NCBI RefSeq assembly: GCF_001499995.1
Contig: NZ_LQIU01000001.1
Location: 310,001 to 374,000 of the forward strand
DNA length: 64,000 nucleotides
Origin: Mycobacterium sp. IS-1496
GTDB taxonomy: Bacteria > Actinomycetota > Actinomycetes > Mycobacteriales > Mycobacteriaceae
Direction of reading: 5' to 3'
Shown piece by piece: positions 8,663 to 18,374 of this stretch (positions within the stretch are counted from its first letter, which is position 1; each line of letters starts with the position of its first letter). The notes beneath the pieces were generated by a model. The model was not told the DNA's origin and made no database searches. It saw nothing but the letters and a program-made list of their open reading frames with translations. Both the position numbers and the translations under genes were made by a program.

Positions 8663-9259
8663 GTGACTGTTATGCGTGGCGGGGCGCCGGGCCTCACGCT
8701 CCAGGACTCGGTCTACGAGCGTCTGCTCGCCGAGCGCATCATCTTCCTCGGCTCACAGGTGGACGACGACATCGCCAACCGCCTGTGCGCGCAGATCCTG
8801 CTGCTCTCGGCGGAGGACCCGACCAAGGACATCCACCTCTACATCAACTCGCCCGGCGGCTCGATCAGCGCCGGTATGGCCATCTACGACACGATGGTGC
8901 TGGCGCCGTGCGACGTCGCGACCTACGCGATGGGGATGGCCGCGTCCATGGGTGAGTTCCTGCTCGCCGCGGGCACCAAGGGCAAGCGGTACGCCCTGCC
9001 CCACGCCCGGATCCTGATGCACCAGCCGCTCGGCGGCATCACCGGTGGCGCGGCCGACATCGCGATCCAGGCCGAGCAGTTCGCGGCGATCAAGAAGGAG
9101 ATGTTCCGCCTCAACGCCGAGTTCACGGGGCAGACCATCGAACGCATCGAGGCCGACTCGGACCGCGACCGCTGGTTCACCGCGCAGGAAGCTCTCGAGT
9201 ACGGATTCGTCGACCACATCATCACCAGCGCCAGCATCAACGACGGAGTGGCCCCCTAA
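8663..9259 (+). CDS. clpP1: ATP-dependent Clp protease proteolytic subunit 1
   Basis: A 198-residue serine peptidase that forms one ring of the mixed ClpP1P2 tetradecamer. The nucleophile is Ser95 ([12 protein letters not shown]), with His120 (ILMHQPLGG) and Asp169 (DSDRDRWF) completing the triad. The GTG at 8663 was chosen because it is preceded by AGCAGG and gives the usual ClpP1 length. An upstream frame from 8594 adds an unlikely extension. It overlaps clpP2 by one base and is probably controlled by ClgR. In mycobacteria ClpP1P2 is essential. Confidence 0.96.
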   Translation: MTVMRGGAPGLTLQDSVYERLLAERIIFLGSQVDDDIANRLCAQILLLSAEDPTKDIHLYINSPGGSISAGMAIYDTMVLAPCDVATYAMGMAASMGEFLLAAGTKGKRYALPHARILMHQPLGGITGGAADIAIQAEQFAAIKKEMFRLNAEFTGQTIERIEADSDRDRWFTAQEALEYGFVDHIITSASINDGVAP

Positions 9260-9906
9260 TGAGCAATCAGACCGACCCGCGCCTCCAGCCCCAGGCGCGC
9301 TACATCCTGCCGTCGTTCATCGAGCACTCCAGCTTCGGCGTCAAGGAATCCAACCCCTACAACAAGCTGTTCGAGGAACGCATCATCTTCCTCGGCGTGC
9401 AGGTCGACGACGCGTCGGCGAACGACATCATGGCCCAGCTGCTGGTGCTCGAGTCGCTCGATCCGGACCGCGACATCACCATGTACATCAACTCGCCGGG
9501 CGGCTCCTTCACGAGCCTCATGGCGATCTACGACACCATGCAGTACGTCCGCGCCGACATCCAGACGGTCTGCCTGGGCCAGGCCGCGTCGGCCGCCGCC
9601 GTGCTGTTGGCCGCGGGCACGCCCGGTAAGCGGCTCGCGCTGCCGAACGCCCGCATCCTCATCCATCAGCCCGCGCTGTCCGGCGTGATCCAGGGCCAGT
9701 TCTCCGATCTGGAGATCCAGGCCAAGGAGATCGAGCGGATGCGCACGCTGATGGAGGTCACCTTGGCGCGGCACACCGGCAAAGACGCCGAGACCATCCG
9801 CAAGGACACCGATCGCGACAAGATCCTGACCGCCGACGAGGCCAAGGATTACGGGATCATCGACACGGTTCTCGAATACCGGAAGCTGTCCGCGCAGACG
9901 TCCTGA
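9259..9906 (+). CDS. clpP2: ATP-dependent Clp protease proteolytic subunit 2
   Basis: A 215-residue partner of ClpP1. The catalytic Ser111 is in [11 protein letters not shown], His136 in ILIHQP, and an Asp sits in [13 protein letters not shown]. The ATG overlaps the clpP1 stop codon (TAATG), so translation is coupled. The N-terminal extension of about 40 residues before the head domain is typical of mycobacterial ClpP2. ClpX and ClpC1 dock on the ClpP2 ring. Confidence 0.96.
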   Translation: MSNQTDPRLQPQARYILPSFIEHSSFGVKESNPYNKLFEERIIFLGVQVDDASANDIMAQLLVLESLDPDRDITMYINSPGGSFTSLMAIYDTMQYVRADIQTVCLGQAASAAAVLLAAGTPGKRLALPNARILIHQPALSGVIQGQFSDLEIQAKEIERMRTLMEVTLARHTGKDAETIRKDTDRDKILTADEAKDYGIIDTVLEYRKLSAQTS

Positions 9907-10211
9907 TCAGCCTCGGGACCGTCGCTTCGGCCCGGGGTCGACAACGCCGCGCGCGGTATTGTTGGCCTCAGCCGTTCGCTCCGGTCACGGTGACGACACG
10001 CCAGGGACACGGCGGCGCGTGGCACGCGGCAACCGGACGTGCGAGGCGTTATGTTGGCGCGACAGCTGAATACCACCAGCGCGATTCGGCACTATCGGTC
10101 GCACCGCGCGGGAGTTAACGGGTAGCGTCGGGAAGAGGGCCCCACCACAGGTCCTGTCAACGACCCGAACCGGCCCACCGACGTCGAACAGGAAAGTAGG
10201 ACCCCACCACC
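9907..10211 (+). other. clpP2-clpX intergenic region
   Basis: About 305 bases without a gene. M. tuberculosis carries two extra genes at this place; here nothing coding is seen. Several possible -10 hexamers exist (TATGTT at 10050-10055, TAGCGT near 10124), suggesting clpX has its own promoter. An AGGAAAGTAGG ribosome-binding region sits just before the clpX ATG. Confidence 0.4.
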
Positions 10212-11492
<1,281 letters not shown>

Positions 11493-11512
11493 CCCTCTCC
11501 CCGAAGACTGCA

Positions 11513-11551
11513 CTGAGGGTCGTGAACCGCGAAGGGTTCACGACCCTCACT
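11513..11551. terminator. Bidirectional terminator between clpX and the desaturase gene
   Basis: A perfect 14-bp stem, GAGGGTCGTGAACC (11515-11528) with GGTTCACGACCCTC (11535-11548), encloses a 6-base loop. It lies between two convergent genes. The desaturase stop codon (11547-11549) is inside the right arm. It should act on both strands. Confidence 0.8.
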
Positions 11552-12635
11552 GCATTGTCAGGGCGAATGAAACTCGGTCCGGCACCGCGTACCTGTGGAT
11601 GGCGCGGAACGACTGCAGGTACTGACGGGGCAGTGGGCCCGTCGTGTACGGCAGGTCATACGTGACGCACAGCGCGCGCACCCGCTGTGCGATCTGCGGC
11701 AACCGATTGCTGGGCAGATCGGGGAACAGGTGATGCTCGATCTGGTAGCACAGATGCCCGCTCATGAACCCCATCGCGGTGCCGGCGTGGAAGTTCGCAC
11801 TGCCCAGCATCTGCCGTAGGTACCACTCACCTCGGGTCTCGTCGTCGAGGACGGCGGCATCGAACTTCTCGGCGCCGTCGGGGAAGTGCCCGCAGAAGAT
11901 GACCACGTACGCCCACAGGTTGCGCAGCACGTTGGCCGCGACGTTGGCCAGCAGTGTCCGCCGGAACCGCCGCCCGCTGAGTGCGGGCAGGACGACATAG
12001 TCCTTGCTGACCTGGCGCGTGACCTTGGCCAGCAGCTCCCGGCCACCCTTGGAGCCGCCGACGAGCAGGGCGCGGTCCCGGCTGGCGTGCAGACCGTGCA
12101 GCGCGATGCCCCACTCGAAGACCAACGCCAGCAACACGTTTCGTAACGGCGCCGCGAGGTGGTCCGGTTTCCAGTCCTGGTCCGGGGAGACCCGCAGCAC
12201 GCCGAAACCGAGATCGTCGTCCACGCCGATGATGTTGTTGAACACGTGGTGGGTGTAGTTGTGGGAGTAGCGCCACTGGGACGACAGACCCGCCATATCC
12301 CATTCCCAGGTGTTCGAGTGGATCTCCGGATCGTTCATCCAGTCCCACTGGCCGTGTCCGACGTTGTGGCCGATCTCCATGTTCTCCACGCACTTGGCGG
12401 CCGCGAGTGCGACGGTGCCGAGCGCCCAGGCGGCTCTACCCCGGCCGCGGTGGATCAGGATCCGCGCGGCCACGTCGAGCAGGCGCTGAGCGCGAATGGT
12501 GCGACGGATGTAGGCGGCGTCCCGGGCGCCCAACGAGGCTTCGACGTCGGCGCGGATGGTGTCGAGGTCCCGTGCGAGGGCTTCGACGTCAGCCCGGCTC
12601 AGATGCGCGTAGGCAGCGACGTCCGTGATTGCCAT
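11547..12635 (-). CDS. Membrane fatty-acid desaturase (DesA3-like, acyl-CoA type)
   Basis: A 362-residue integral-membrane desaturase closely resembling mycobacterial DesA3. The three His boxes are HNVGH, HNYTHH and QIEHH, which bind the di-iron centre. The motif ENMEIGHN...GQWDWMNDPEIH is diagnostic of the family. The start at ATG 12635 (MAITDVAAY) matches DesA3. The frame from 12665 is longer by 10 residues. It probably introduces the delta-9 double bond into long-chain acyl-CoA. No oxidoreductase partner is adjacent, although a small Rieske protein lies just upstream. It is the last gene of a long minus-strand run. Confidence 0.88.
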   Translation of the reverse strand: MAITDVAAYAHLSRADVEALARDLDTIRADVEASLGARDAAYIRRTIRAQRLLDVAARILIHRGRGRAAWALGTVALAAAKCVENMEIGHNVGHGQWDWMNDPEIHSNTWEWDMAGLSSQWRYSHNYTHHVFNNIIGVDDDLGFGVLRVSPDQDWKPDHLAAPLRNVLLALVFEWGIALHGLHASRDRALLVGGSKGGRELLAKVTRQVSKDYVVLPALSGRRFRRTLLANVAANVLRNLWAYVVIFCGHFPDGAEKFDAAVLDDETRGEWYLRQMLGSANFHAGTAMGFMSGHLCYQIEHHLFPDLPSNRLPQIAQRVRALCVTYDLPYTTGPLPRQYLQSFRAIHRYAVPDRVSFALTMQ

Positions 12636-12677
12636 GAGTCCTCGAGTCGGTGGGGGAGCGCGCACTCGCGTACGCGT

Positions 12678-12690
12678 TGACCCTTGGTCA
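12678..12690. promoter_or_regulatory. Small palindrome upstream of the desaturase gene
   Basis: TGACC-CTT-GGTCA is a perfect 5-bp inverted repeat centred about 48 bases before the desaturase start. The position suits an operator for a TetR-type lipid regulator. The arms are short, so chance is possible. Confidence 0.35.
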
Positions 12691-12729
12691 GGACCGGCTC
12701 CTGGAACGGAGTCTACGTGCCCACGGTGA

Positions 12730-13173
12730 TCATGCGAGAACGATGTCCTCGCCCTGGACCGCGACCGGCTTGGCCGACAGCGGACTCGTCGCCGGACCGT
12801 TGGCGACCGAACCGTCGAGGTGGTAGCGACTTCCGTGACACGGGCAGACGATCTCGGCGCCCACCACCTCGGACACCCGGCAGCCCTTGTGGGTGCACAC
12901 TCTCGACAGTCCGGTGAATGCTCCCGGTGTGGGTTGGGTGACGACGAGGTCTTCGACGATCACCCCGGATCCGACGGGTACGTCGGCGACCTTGGCCAGC
13001 GCCCGGCCGGTTGCTTCACCGCCGGCCGGTGCGCCGGTCGTCTGCTCGGCCGGCTCCTCGCCGCCTGAGCCGCCACCGGAACCACCGCAGGCGGTCAACG
13101 CCGCGGCCAGGGTGCCGAGCCCGGCGCCGGCGACGACGTGTCGACGCGGCATGTTCGACGTCTCGAATTCCAT
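12730..13173 (-). CDS. Exported Rieske [2Fe-2S] protein
   Basis: A 147-residue protein with a twin-arginine-like N-terminus (PRRHVVAGAG), a hydrophobic segment and a possible lipobox (LTAC, Cys29). A Gly/Ser linker follows. The Rieske domain has CTHKGC (Cys93, His95, Cys98) and CPCHG (Cys110, Cys112, His113). The extra Cys98/Cys112 pair predicts the disulfide of the high-potential bc1-type cluster. Start ATG 13173 follows GGAAAGG. It is probably a membrane-anchored electron carrier on the outer face. Its partner is unknown; the neighbouring desaturase and glycosyltransferase are candidates only by position. Confidence 0.85.
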   Translation of the reverse strand: MEFETSNMPRRHVVAGAGLGTLAAALTACGGSGGGSGGEEPAEQTTGAPAGGEATGRALAKVADVPVGSGVIVEDLVVTQPTPGAFTGLSRVCTHKGCRVSEVVGAEIVCPCHGSRYHLDGSVANGPATSPLSAKPVAVQGEDIVLA

Positions 13174-13256
13174 GGTGTTGCCTTTCCGCTCAGAAGGCCG
13201 ATGAACGGATGATCCCCGGCCGCGGGCGCCGGTGGGTCGACAACAGCGGTTTTTCG

Positions 13257-14561
13257 TCACCGGACCGCGTGGCTGCGCTCGGCGAGGACCTCGTCGATGA
13301 CCGCGGCGATCTCGGCGACGCCGTCGCGGCGCGCGTAGGCGACCTCCAGCCGCCGGGCGTTCTCCACATACCGCGGGTCGCCGAGCAGTTCGCGGACCGC
13401 GGAGCGGACCGCACCAGGCGTGGGGGTGCCGGTGCGCAGGTCGATGCCGGCCCCCGACCAGGCGACCCGAGCCGCGACCTCCGGCTTGTCCTCGGTGTCG
13501 CCCGCGACCACCAGCGGCACCCCGAGCGACAGCGCGCGCTGCACCGCGCCGAAACCGCCGTTGGTCACCATCGCATCGACCTTCGGAAGCAGCGCATCGT
13601 GCGGGATGAATTGGGCGACAAACACGTTCGGAGGGAAGCCGGCGGACGGCTCGACGAGTTCTCGGCCGCCGGTGGTGACCACCACGGTGACGTCCTCGTC
13701 GGCCAGCGCCTCGATGGTCGGCAGCAGCAAGCGGCCGGGGTCGGCGTTGTCGACGGTGCCCTGCGTGACATGGACGACGGGGCGGCCCCCGTCGAGAACG
13801 TCCCACCACGCCGGGGGACGGAACCCCAGTGCCCGTGCCGGGTGCACGGCGCCCACGTAGCGCACATGGGCGGGCAGATCGCTGCGCGGGTAGTCGAACT
13901 CCGGGACGGTCGGGGCGATCAACCGGTCGGCGAGCAGGGCGGCGTCGGTCACGAACGTCGGCAGCCGGCGGCTGCCCATCCGGGCCAGGATCTCGTCGGC
14001 GGCGCGGTGACAACCACGCAGGAGCACCCGGTGTGTGAGCGTGGTCAGAGCCGAGTTGCGCAGTCTGCCCAGCGGAGTGGAGGAGGGCGCCAACCCCATC
14101 CCGAAGGGTGCGGTGTCGCGGCTGCTGACGAACATCGGTGTGGTGGAGTAGGCCAGGATCGGCGGGCGGGCGGTCGGTTCGCCGAGCAGGAACGGCATGA
14201 TGCCGAAGAACATCGCGTCGGCGATGACCGCGTCGTAGCGGGTCTCGGCGAACGCCTCGGCCAGTGCCGCCGCCTGGTACGGCATGGGGGCGACGAAGAC
14301 GTTGGTGATGTCGAAGTCGACCCGGTTGATGCCGGACGTGTTCGCCCGGCCGGGAAAGCGTTCATTGAGCCGGCTCTCATCGATGTCGGTCTGCGGCGGC
14401 AGCGCGCGGGGACGGGCCCCGACGGAGCGGATCATGGCGGCGCGCGCGGACGAGGTCAGGACCGTCACCCGGTCGCCGCGGTCGACGAGCCCGCGGGCGA
14501 CGTTGAGCAGCGGTCCGAGGTGGCCGATCGGCGACATGGATGCGATCAGTACTTCCGGCAT
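13257..14561 (-). CDS. Glycosyltransferase, GT1 / macrolide-glycosyltransferase type
   Basis: A 434-residue GT-B enzyme. The N-terminal acceptor domain begins VLIASMSPIGHLGPLLNVARG. The C-terminal nucleotide-sugar domain contains HVTQGTVDN, FIPHDALLPKVDAMVTNGGFGAVQRAL and GVPLVVAGDTEDKPE, the signature of UDP/TDP-sugar transferases. The expected role is transfer of a sugar to a small lipophilic acceptor. A perfect AGGAGG precedes ATG 14561. It sits 91 bases after fdhD and 83 before the Rieske gene, all on the minus strand. Natural acceptor unknown. Confidence 0.85.
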   Translation of the reverse strand: MPEVLIASMSPIGHLGPLLNVARGLVDRGDRVTVLTSSARAAMIRSVGARPRALPPQTDIDESRLNERFPGRANTSGINRVDFDITNVFVAPMPYQAAALAEAFAETRYDAVIADAMFFGIMPFLLGEPTARPPILAYSTTPMFVSSRDTAPFGMGLAPSSTPLGRLRNSALTTLTHRVLLRGCHRAADEILARMGSRRLPTFVTDAALLADRLIAPTVPEFDYPRSDLPAHVRYVGAVHPARALGFRPPAWWDVLDGGRPVVHVTQGTVDNADPGRLLLPTIEALADEDVTVVVTTGGRELVEPSAGFPPNVFVAQFIPHDALLPKVDAMVTNGGFGAVQRALSLGVPLVVAGDTEDKPEVAARVAWSGAGIDLRTGTPTPGAVRSAVRELLGDPRYVENARRLEVAYARRDGVAEIAAVIDEVLAERSHAVR

Positions 14562-14652
14562 TGCAACCTCCTGGCTGGGTGTCCATCGGATGTCGATGGT
14601 CAGCCAGGCGGAGGGGGCCGAGCTTGGAGGTTTCGTGGAGATCGGGTGGAGA

Positions 14653-15477
14653 TCAGCGGGCGACGCGGTCGGGCCGGGTGTAGACGTTCATCGACCGGCC
14701 GCGCAGGAACGCCACCAGGGTGAGCCCGGACTGGCCGGCCAGGTCGACCGCCAGCGACGACGGCGCCGAGACCGCGGCGAGCATCGGGATGCCCGCCATC
14801 ACCGCCTTCTGCGTGAGTTCGAACGAGGCGCGGCCGCTGACCAGCAGCACCGAACCCGTCAACGGGATCCGGTCGGCCTCCACCGCCCAGCCGATCACCT
14901 TGTCGACGGCGTTGTGCCTGCCGATGTCCTCGCGGACGACGAGCATCTCGCCGTCGGCGGTGAACAGCGCGGCGCCGTGCAGTCCGCCCGTGGACGCGAA
15001 CACCTTCTGCGCCGCCCGCAGCCGCTCGGGCAGTGCGGACAGCGTGTCGGCGCTGACGCGTGCGGGGTCGTCTCCGGGACCGTGACGGCTGATCAGTTGC
15101 ACGGCCTCCAGCGAGGCCTTGCCGCACACCCCGCACGAGGAGGTCGAGTAGAAGTTGCGCCGTAGGTCCGGGCTGGGTGCGGACACGTGCGGCGCCAAGG
15201 TCACGTCGAGCACGTTGTAGGTGTTGACCCCGTCGTCGCCCGCACCGCGGCAGTACCGCACCGTCAGCACGTCGTCGCGATGCCCGATGATCCCTTCGGT
15301 GAGCAGGAAGCCTTGCGCCAGTTCGACATCTGAGCCAGGTGTGCGCATCGTGACGGTGAGCGGCGCACCGCCGACGCGAATCTCGAGCGGCTCTTCGACC
15401 ACCAGGGTCTCGGGCCGCGCGACGCTGGTGTCGGCGGTGACGTGGTGGACGCGCCGCCGCGCGGTGACACGACCCAT
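14653..15477 (-). CDS. fdhD: Formate dehydrogenase accessory sulfurtransferase FdhD
   Basis: A 274-residue protein that transfers sulfur from a cysteine desulfurase to the molybdenum cofactor of formate dehydrogenase. The active CxxC lies in [15 protein letters not shown], and the conserved GGLHGAALF and [12 protein letters not shown] motifs are present. No formate dehydrogenase gene is in the window, so its client lies elsewhere. The start at ATG 15477 is preceded by TAGGCT with a 6-base gap, which suggests a leaderless transcript. The TAG of that hexamer is the stop codon of the gene upstream. Confidence 0.93.
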   Translation of the reverse strand: MGRVTARRRVHHVTADTSVARPETLVVEEPLEIRVGGAPLTVTMRTPGSDVELAQGFLLTEGIIGHRDDVLTVRYCRGAGDDGVNTYNVLDVTLAPHVSAPSPDLRRNFYSTSSCGVCGKASLEAVQLISRHGPGDDPARVSADTLSALPERLRAAQKVFASTGGLHGAALFTADGEMLVVREDIGRHNAVDKVIGWAVEADRIPLTGSVLLVSGRASFELTQKAVMAGIPMLAAVSAPSSLAVDLAGQSGLTLVAFLRGRSMNVYTRPDRVAR

Positions 15478-15483
15478 GCGTCC

Positions 15484-15489
15484 AGCCTA
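15484..15489 (-). promoter_or_regulatory. -10 hexamer of leaderless fdhD promoter
   Basis: On the minus strand TAGGCT stands 6 bases before the fdhD ATG, fitting TANNNT-N6-8-start. Its TAG is the stop codon of the upstream lipoprotein gene. Confidence 0.5.
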
Positions 15490-16578
15490 GGAGGTTGCGT
15501 CGATGATCTGCACGACGCCTCCGGTGAGGCCGGTGACGAACAGCCTGCCGGAAGCGGCGTCGACGGCGACGGTGTAGGGGTTCTGCACAGTGGCGAACCG
15601 CGCCACCTCCCGCGGTGTCGCGTCGGCCATGTCGTACCCGACGACCTCGTTGGTGCCCGAGGACGTCACCCACACGCGGTCGCGGGTCGGGTCGTAGGTG
15701 ATGCCGTAGGGGCCGCCGGGTTGGGCCACGACCGCGATCTCGCGTGGCTGCGGCAGCGGGTCGAACACCCGCACGGCGTCGCCCCGGGTGTCGGTCACGA
15801 TCAACCGGCCGTTTCGGTCGGCGACCTGATGGGTCGGTCCCTCGCCCGCGGGTGTCGTGCCGACGACGGTCAGCCGCTCGCTGTCGTAGACGGTGAGGTC
15901 GTTCTTGCGGACGTCGAGCATTCCCATCGCGGTGCCGACCGGGGCGAGACCGGCGGGTTGGACGCTGTCGGTGAACACCCTGAGGATCTCGTCACCACGC
16001 AGGACGGTGACCGTCCCGCCGAGTTCGTTGGCCACGAAGACCGTGCCGTCGGCGGCCTCCGATGCGTCGTGTGGGAATGTGCCGGTGACGATCTGCGGCT
16101 GCGCCTCACCACCGGGCAGCGCGACGCGGACGAGCGCGTCGGCGCTCTCCACGGGAACCAGCACGGGGCCGCCGGGCCGGGCCAGTTGCAGGTGACGTCC
16201 GAAACCGGGTAGTGCGGTGCGGACGGTCACCTCGGCGGTGTCGGCGTCGAGCAGGACCAGTTCGTTCGGTTTGCGGGTGAGCACGGCGACCGTACGGGTG
16301 CGCGCGTCGACGACGATGCCCTCCGGTTGCGCTCCGACCGCGACGATGCGGCCCGGCACGGGTGCGGTCGGTGGTGGCGCACTCTGCGGCTCGGCCGGCG
16401 GCGGTAGACCCGCGGTGGGCGGGCGGCTGCCCTCGGTCGGCACCCCCGGCGGCAGTAATCCGGTGGTGGTCGCGGTGGCGGGCGACGCCGGCGGCTGCTG
16501 CGCGGACTGTTCGGAGGCGCACGCACCGACCAGGAGAACGCCGAGCGCGGCGGCCGCGGCGGTGCGGAGCGCAGGCAT
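15487..16578 (-). CDS. Beta-propeller lipoprotein (YncE/YVTN type)
   Basis: A 363-residue lipoprotein. The signal peptide ends LLVGAC (Cys20), and a Pro-rich linker runs to about 75. From about 76 to the end repeated blades (GRIVAVGAQPEGIVVDARTR, DGTVFVANELGGTVTVLRGD, RDRVWVTSSGTNEVVGYDM, SGRLFVTGL) form a propeller. The shorter start at ATG 16578 gives the signal peptide; the longer frame is a shadow. It is probably anchored to the outer face of the membrane. It is the second propeller protein of this window after the one at 471-3353. Ligand unknown. Confidence 0.8.
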   Translation of the reverse strand: MPALRTAAAAALGVLLVGACASEQSAQQPPASPATATTTGLLPPGVPTEGSRPPTAGLPPPAEPQSAPPPTAPVPGRIVAVGAQPEGIVVDARTRTVAVLTRKPNELVLLDADTAEVTVRTALPGFGRHLQLARPGGPVLVPVESADALVRVALPGGEAQPQIVTGTFPHDASEAADGTVFVANELGGTVTVLRGDEILRVFTDSVQPAGLAPVGTAMGMLDVRKNDLTVYDSERLTVVGTTPAGEGPTHQVADRNGRLIVTDTRGDAVRVFDPLPQPREIAVVAQPGGPYGITYDPTRDRVWVTSSGTNEVVGYDMADATPREVARFATVQNPYTVAVDAASGRLFVTGLTGGVVQIIDATS

Positions 16579-16646
16579 GGTGGTGCGGTACCCGCCCGAG
16601 GCCCACGACGCGCCCACCCCCGGGGTGACGCGGTGGTGACGGATGC

Positions 16647-17306
16647 TCAGCCGGCTCCGTGGCCGGCCGGCCGCAGGTAGGCGACGATGGCGTTGGTCAG
16701 TCCACGCCGGGCGAGGTCGAGGTCGTAGTACGAACCGAGTTGGCGCTCGGAGACGAGCCCGCGCATCGCGCCGGGGATGAACGACGCGACCTCGCGGACG
16801 CGCTCCCGGTCGACGTCGACGTCGGCGAATGCGGTCTGGCAGGCCTCGATCCAGCTCTGGCCCCACGACTGCAGTTCGGCCGCGGTCCGCGGGTACAGCC
16901 GCTCGAGTTCGACCCCGTCGCGCGGCAGCGATGCGCGCAGCGTCTCGATGGCCCGGGAGTCCGGGGCGGACAGCCCGTCGAAGAGCACGTCGATGATGGC
17001 GGCGACACGCTCCCGCAGCGGCGCCTCGGGCGTGGTCCTCGACCTGCTGATCAGCGCTGTGGCGAAGAGTGCGGGTGCGAGTTGTCCCCGGCGCTCGGCG
17101 GTCCGCTCGAGCACCGCGGCCCAGAGCCCGTCGATGTCTCCGAACTGGTACTTCACCGCACCCCACGTGGCGCCGGCGTCCTTGGCGATGCGGTTGGCCG
17201 ACGCCGCGGTGGCATCACCCGTGGCCAGCGTGCGCAGCGCGGCGTCCAGCATCGCTTCCCGGGTGGCCTGTCCTCGCCGGTTCGTACGCCGGGTCAACTC
17301 CGCCAC
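16647..17306 (-). CDS. TetR-family transcriptional regulator
   Basis: A 219-residue regulator. The N-terminal helix-turn-helix (TREAMLDAALRTLATGDATAASANRIAKDAGATWGAVKYQFGDIDGLW, residues about 14-57) is followed by an all-helical ligand domain. GTG 17306 was chosen because TACGAT lies exactly 7 bases upstream, suggesting a leaderless transcript. It is divergent from the Rieske oxygenase at 17343 with only 36 bases between the starts. It probably controls that operon and itself. The inducer is likely the oxygenase substrate (inference). Confidence 0.88.
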   Translation of the reverse strand: MAELTRRTNRRGQATREAMLDAALRTLATGDATAASANRIAKDAGATWGAVKYQFGDIDGLWAAVLERTAERRGQLAPALFATALISRSRTTPEAPLRERVAAIIDVLFDGLSAPDSRAIETLRASLPRDGVELERLYPRTAAELQSWGQSWIEACQTAFADVDVDRERVREVASFIPGAMRGLVSERQLGSYYDLDLARRGLTNAIVAYLRPAGHGAG

Positions 17307-17313
17307 TTGACGA

Positions 17314-17319
17314 ATCGTA
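17314..17319 (-). promoter_or_regulatory. -10 hexamer of leaderless tetR promoter
   Basis: The minus strand reads TACGAT, then 7 bases, then the GTG start at 17306. The hexamer lies in the 36-base divergent interval, where a bound regulator would block both genes. Confidence 0.5.
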
Positions 17320-17342
17320 GAGCCCTCTGTGATTGTTGTCCA

Positions 17343-18368
17343 ATGGCCAAACCGCCGCTGTCGATGAAGCCGACCGGCTGGTTCTGCGTGGCGTGGTCGG
17401 ACGAGGTCCGCGTCGGCGAGGTCCGCGCCATGCACTACTTCGGCGAGGAGATGGTGGCCTGGCGCGCACAGTCGGGCCGCGTCACCGTCATGAACGCCTA
17501 CTGCGAACACCTCGGCGCACACCTCGGGCACGGCGGCCACGTCGTCGACGAGGTCATCCAGTGCCCGTTCCACGGCTGGCAGTGGAACGCCGAGGGCCGC
17601 AACGTCTGCATCCCGTACCAGGACCGGCCCAACCGCGGCCGGCGGATGACCGTCTACCCGGTGGTCGAGCGCAACGACGCCATCTGGATCTGGCACGACG
17701 TCGAGGGACGCGACCCCTACTTCGACGCCCCCGACGTCTTCGCCTCGTTCGCCGACGGCCGCAGCGCCGCCGACTACTACCCGCAACAGCGGCTGTTCCG
17801 CCAGTCGCTGGAGATGCACCCGCAGTACGTGCTCGAGAACGGGGTCGACTTCGCGCATTTCAAGTTCGTGCACCAGACCCCGATCGTCCCCGTGTTCACC
17901 CGCCACGACTTCGCCGCACCCGTGTCCTACGTCGACTTCACCATCACCTTCGAGGGCGACGAGGGGCAGTCGATCGACGAGGTGCGCAGCGGCGTCGAGG
18001 CCATCAACGGCGGGCTGGGCATCGCTGTGACCAAGAGTTGGGGGATGGTCGACAACCGCACGATCTCGGCGGTCACCCCCGTCGACGAACGCACCTCCGA
18101 CGTCCGCTTCATGGTCTACATCGGGCGCACACCGGGCCGGGACGACCAGCGCGCCGCGGACAAGGCTCGCAGTTTCGGCGAGGAGGTCATCCGCCAGTTC
18201 GCCCAGGACATCCACATCTGGTCACACCAGCGCTATTCCGACCCGCCGGCGCTGGCCACCGCCGAGTACGAGGGGTTCACCGCGATCCGCACGTGGGCCA
18301 AGCAGTTCTACCCGGACGGCATCGGTGGCAGCGCCGCCGACGTCCACGCGGCACTACAGAAGGGCTGA
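17343..18368 (+). CDS. Rieske non-heme iron oxygenase (KshA-like)
   Basis: A 341-residue oxygenase subunit. The Rieske cluster ligands are Cys54, His56, Cys74 and His77 (CEHLGAHLGHGG ... CPFHGW). The mononuclear-iron site is in NGVDFAHFKFVHQTP. Length and motifs resemble the 3-ketosteroid 9-alpha-hydroxylase oxygenase family and related mycobacterial enzymes. The true substrate cannot be read from sequence. A reductase partner is not encoded nearby. It is followed after 6 bases by a dehydrogenase gene and controlled in all likelihood by the divergent TetR gene. Confidence 0.88.
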   Translation: MAKPPLSMKPTGWFCVAWSDEVRVGEVRAMHYFGEEMVAWRAQSGRVTVMNAYCEHLGAHLGHGGHVVDEVIQCPFHGWQWNAEGRNVCIPYQDRPNRGRRMTVYPVVERNDAIWIWHDVEGRDPYFDAPDVFASFADGRSAADYYPQQRLFRQSLEMHPQYVLENGVDFAHFKFVHQTPIVPVFTRHDFAAPVSYVDFTITFEGDEGQSIDEVRSGVEAINGGLGIAVTKSWGMVDNRTISAVTPVDERTSDVRFMVYIGRTPGRDDQRAADKARSFGEEVIRQFAQDIHIWSHQRYSDPPALATAEYEGFTAIRTWAKQFYPDGIGGSAADVHAALQKG

Positions 18369-18374
18369 GTTCAC

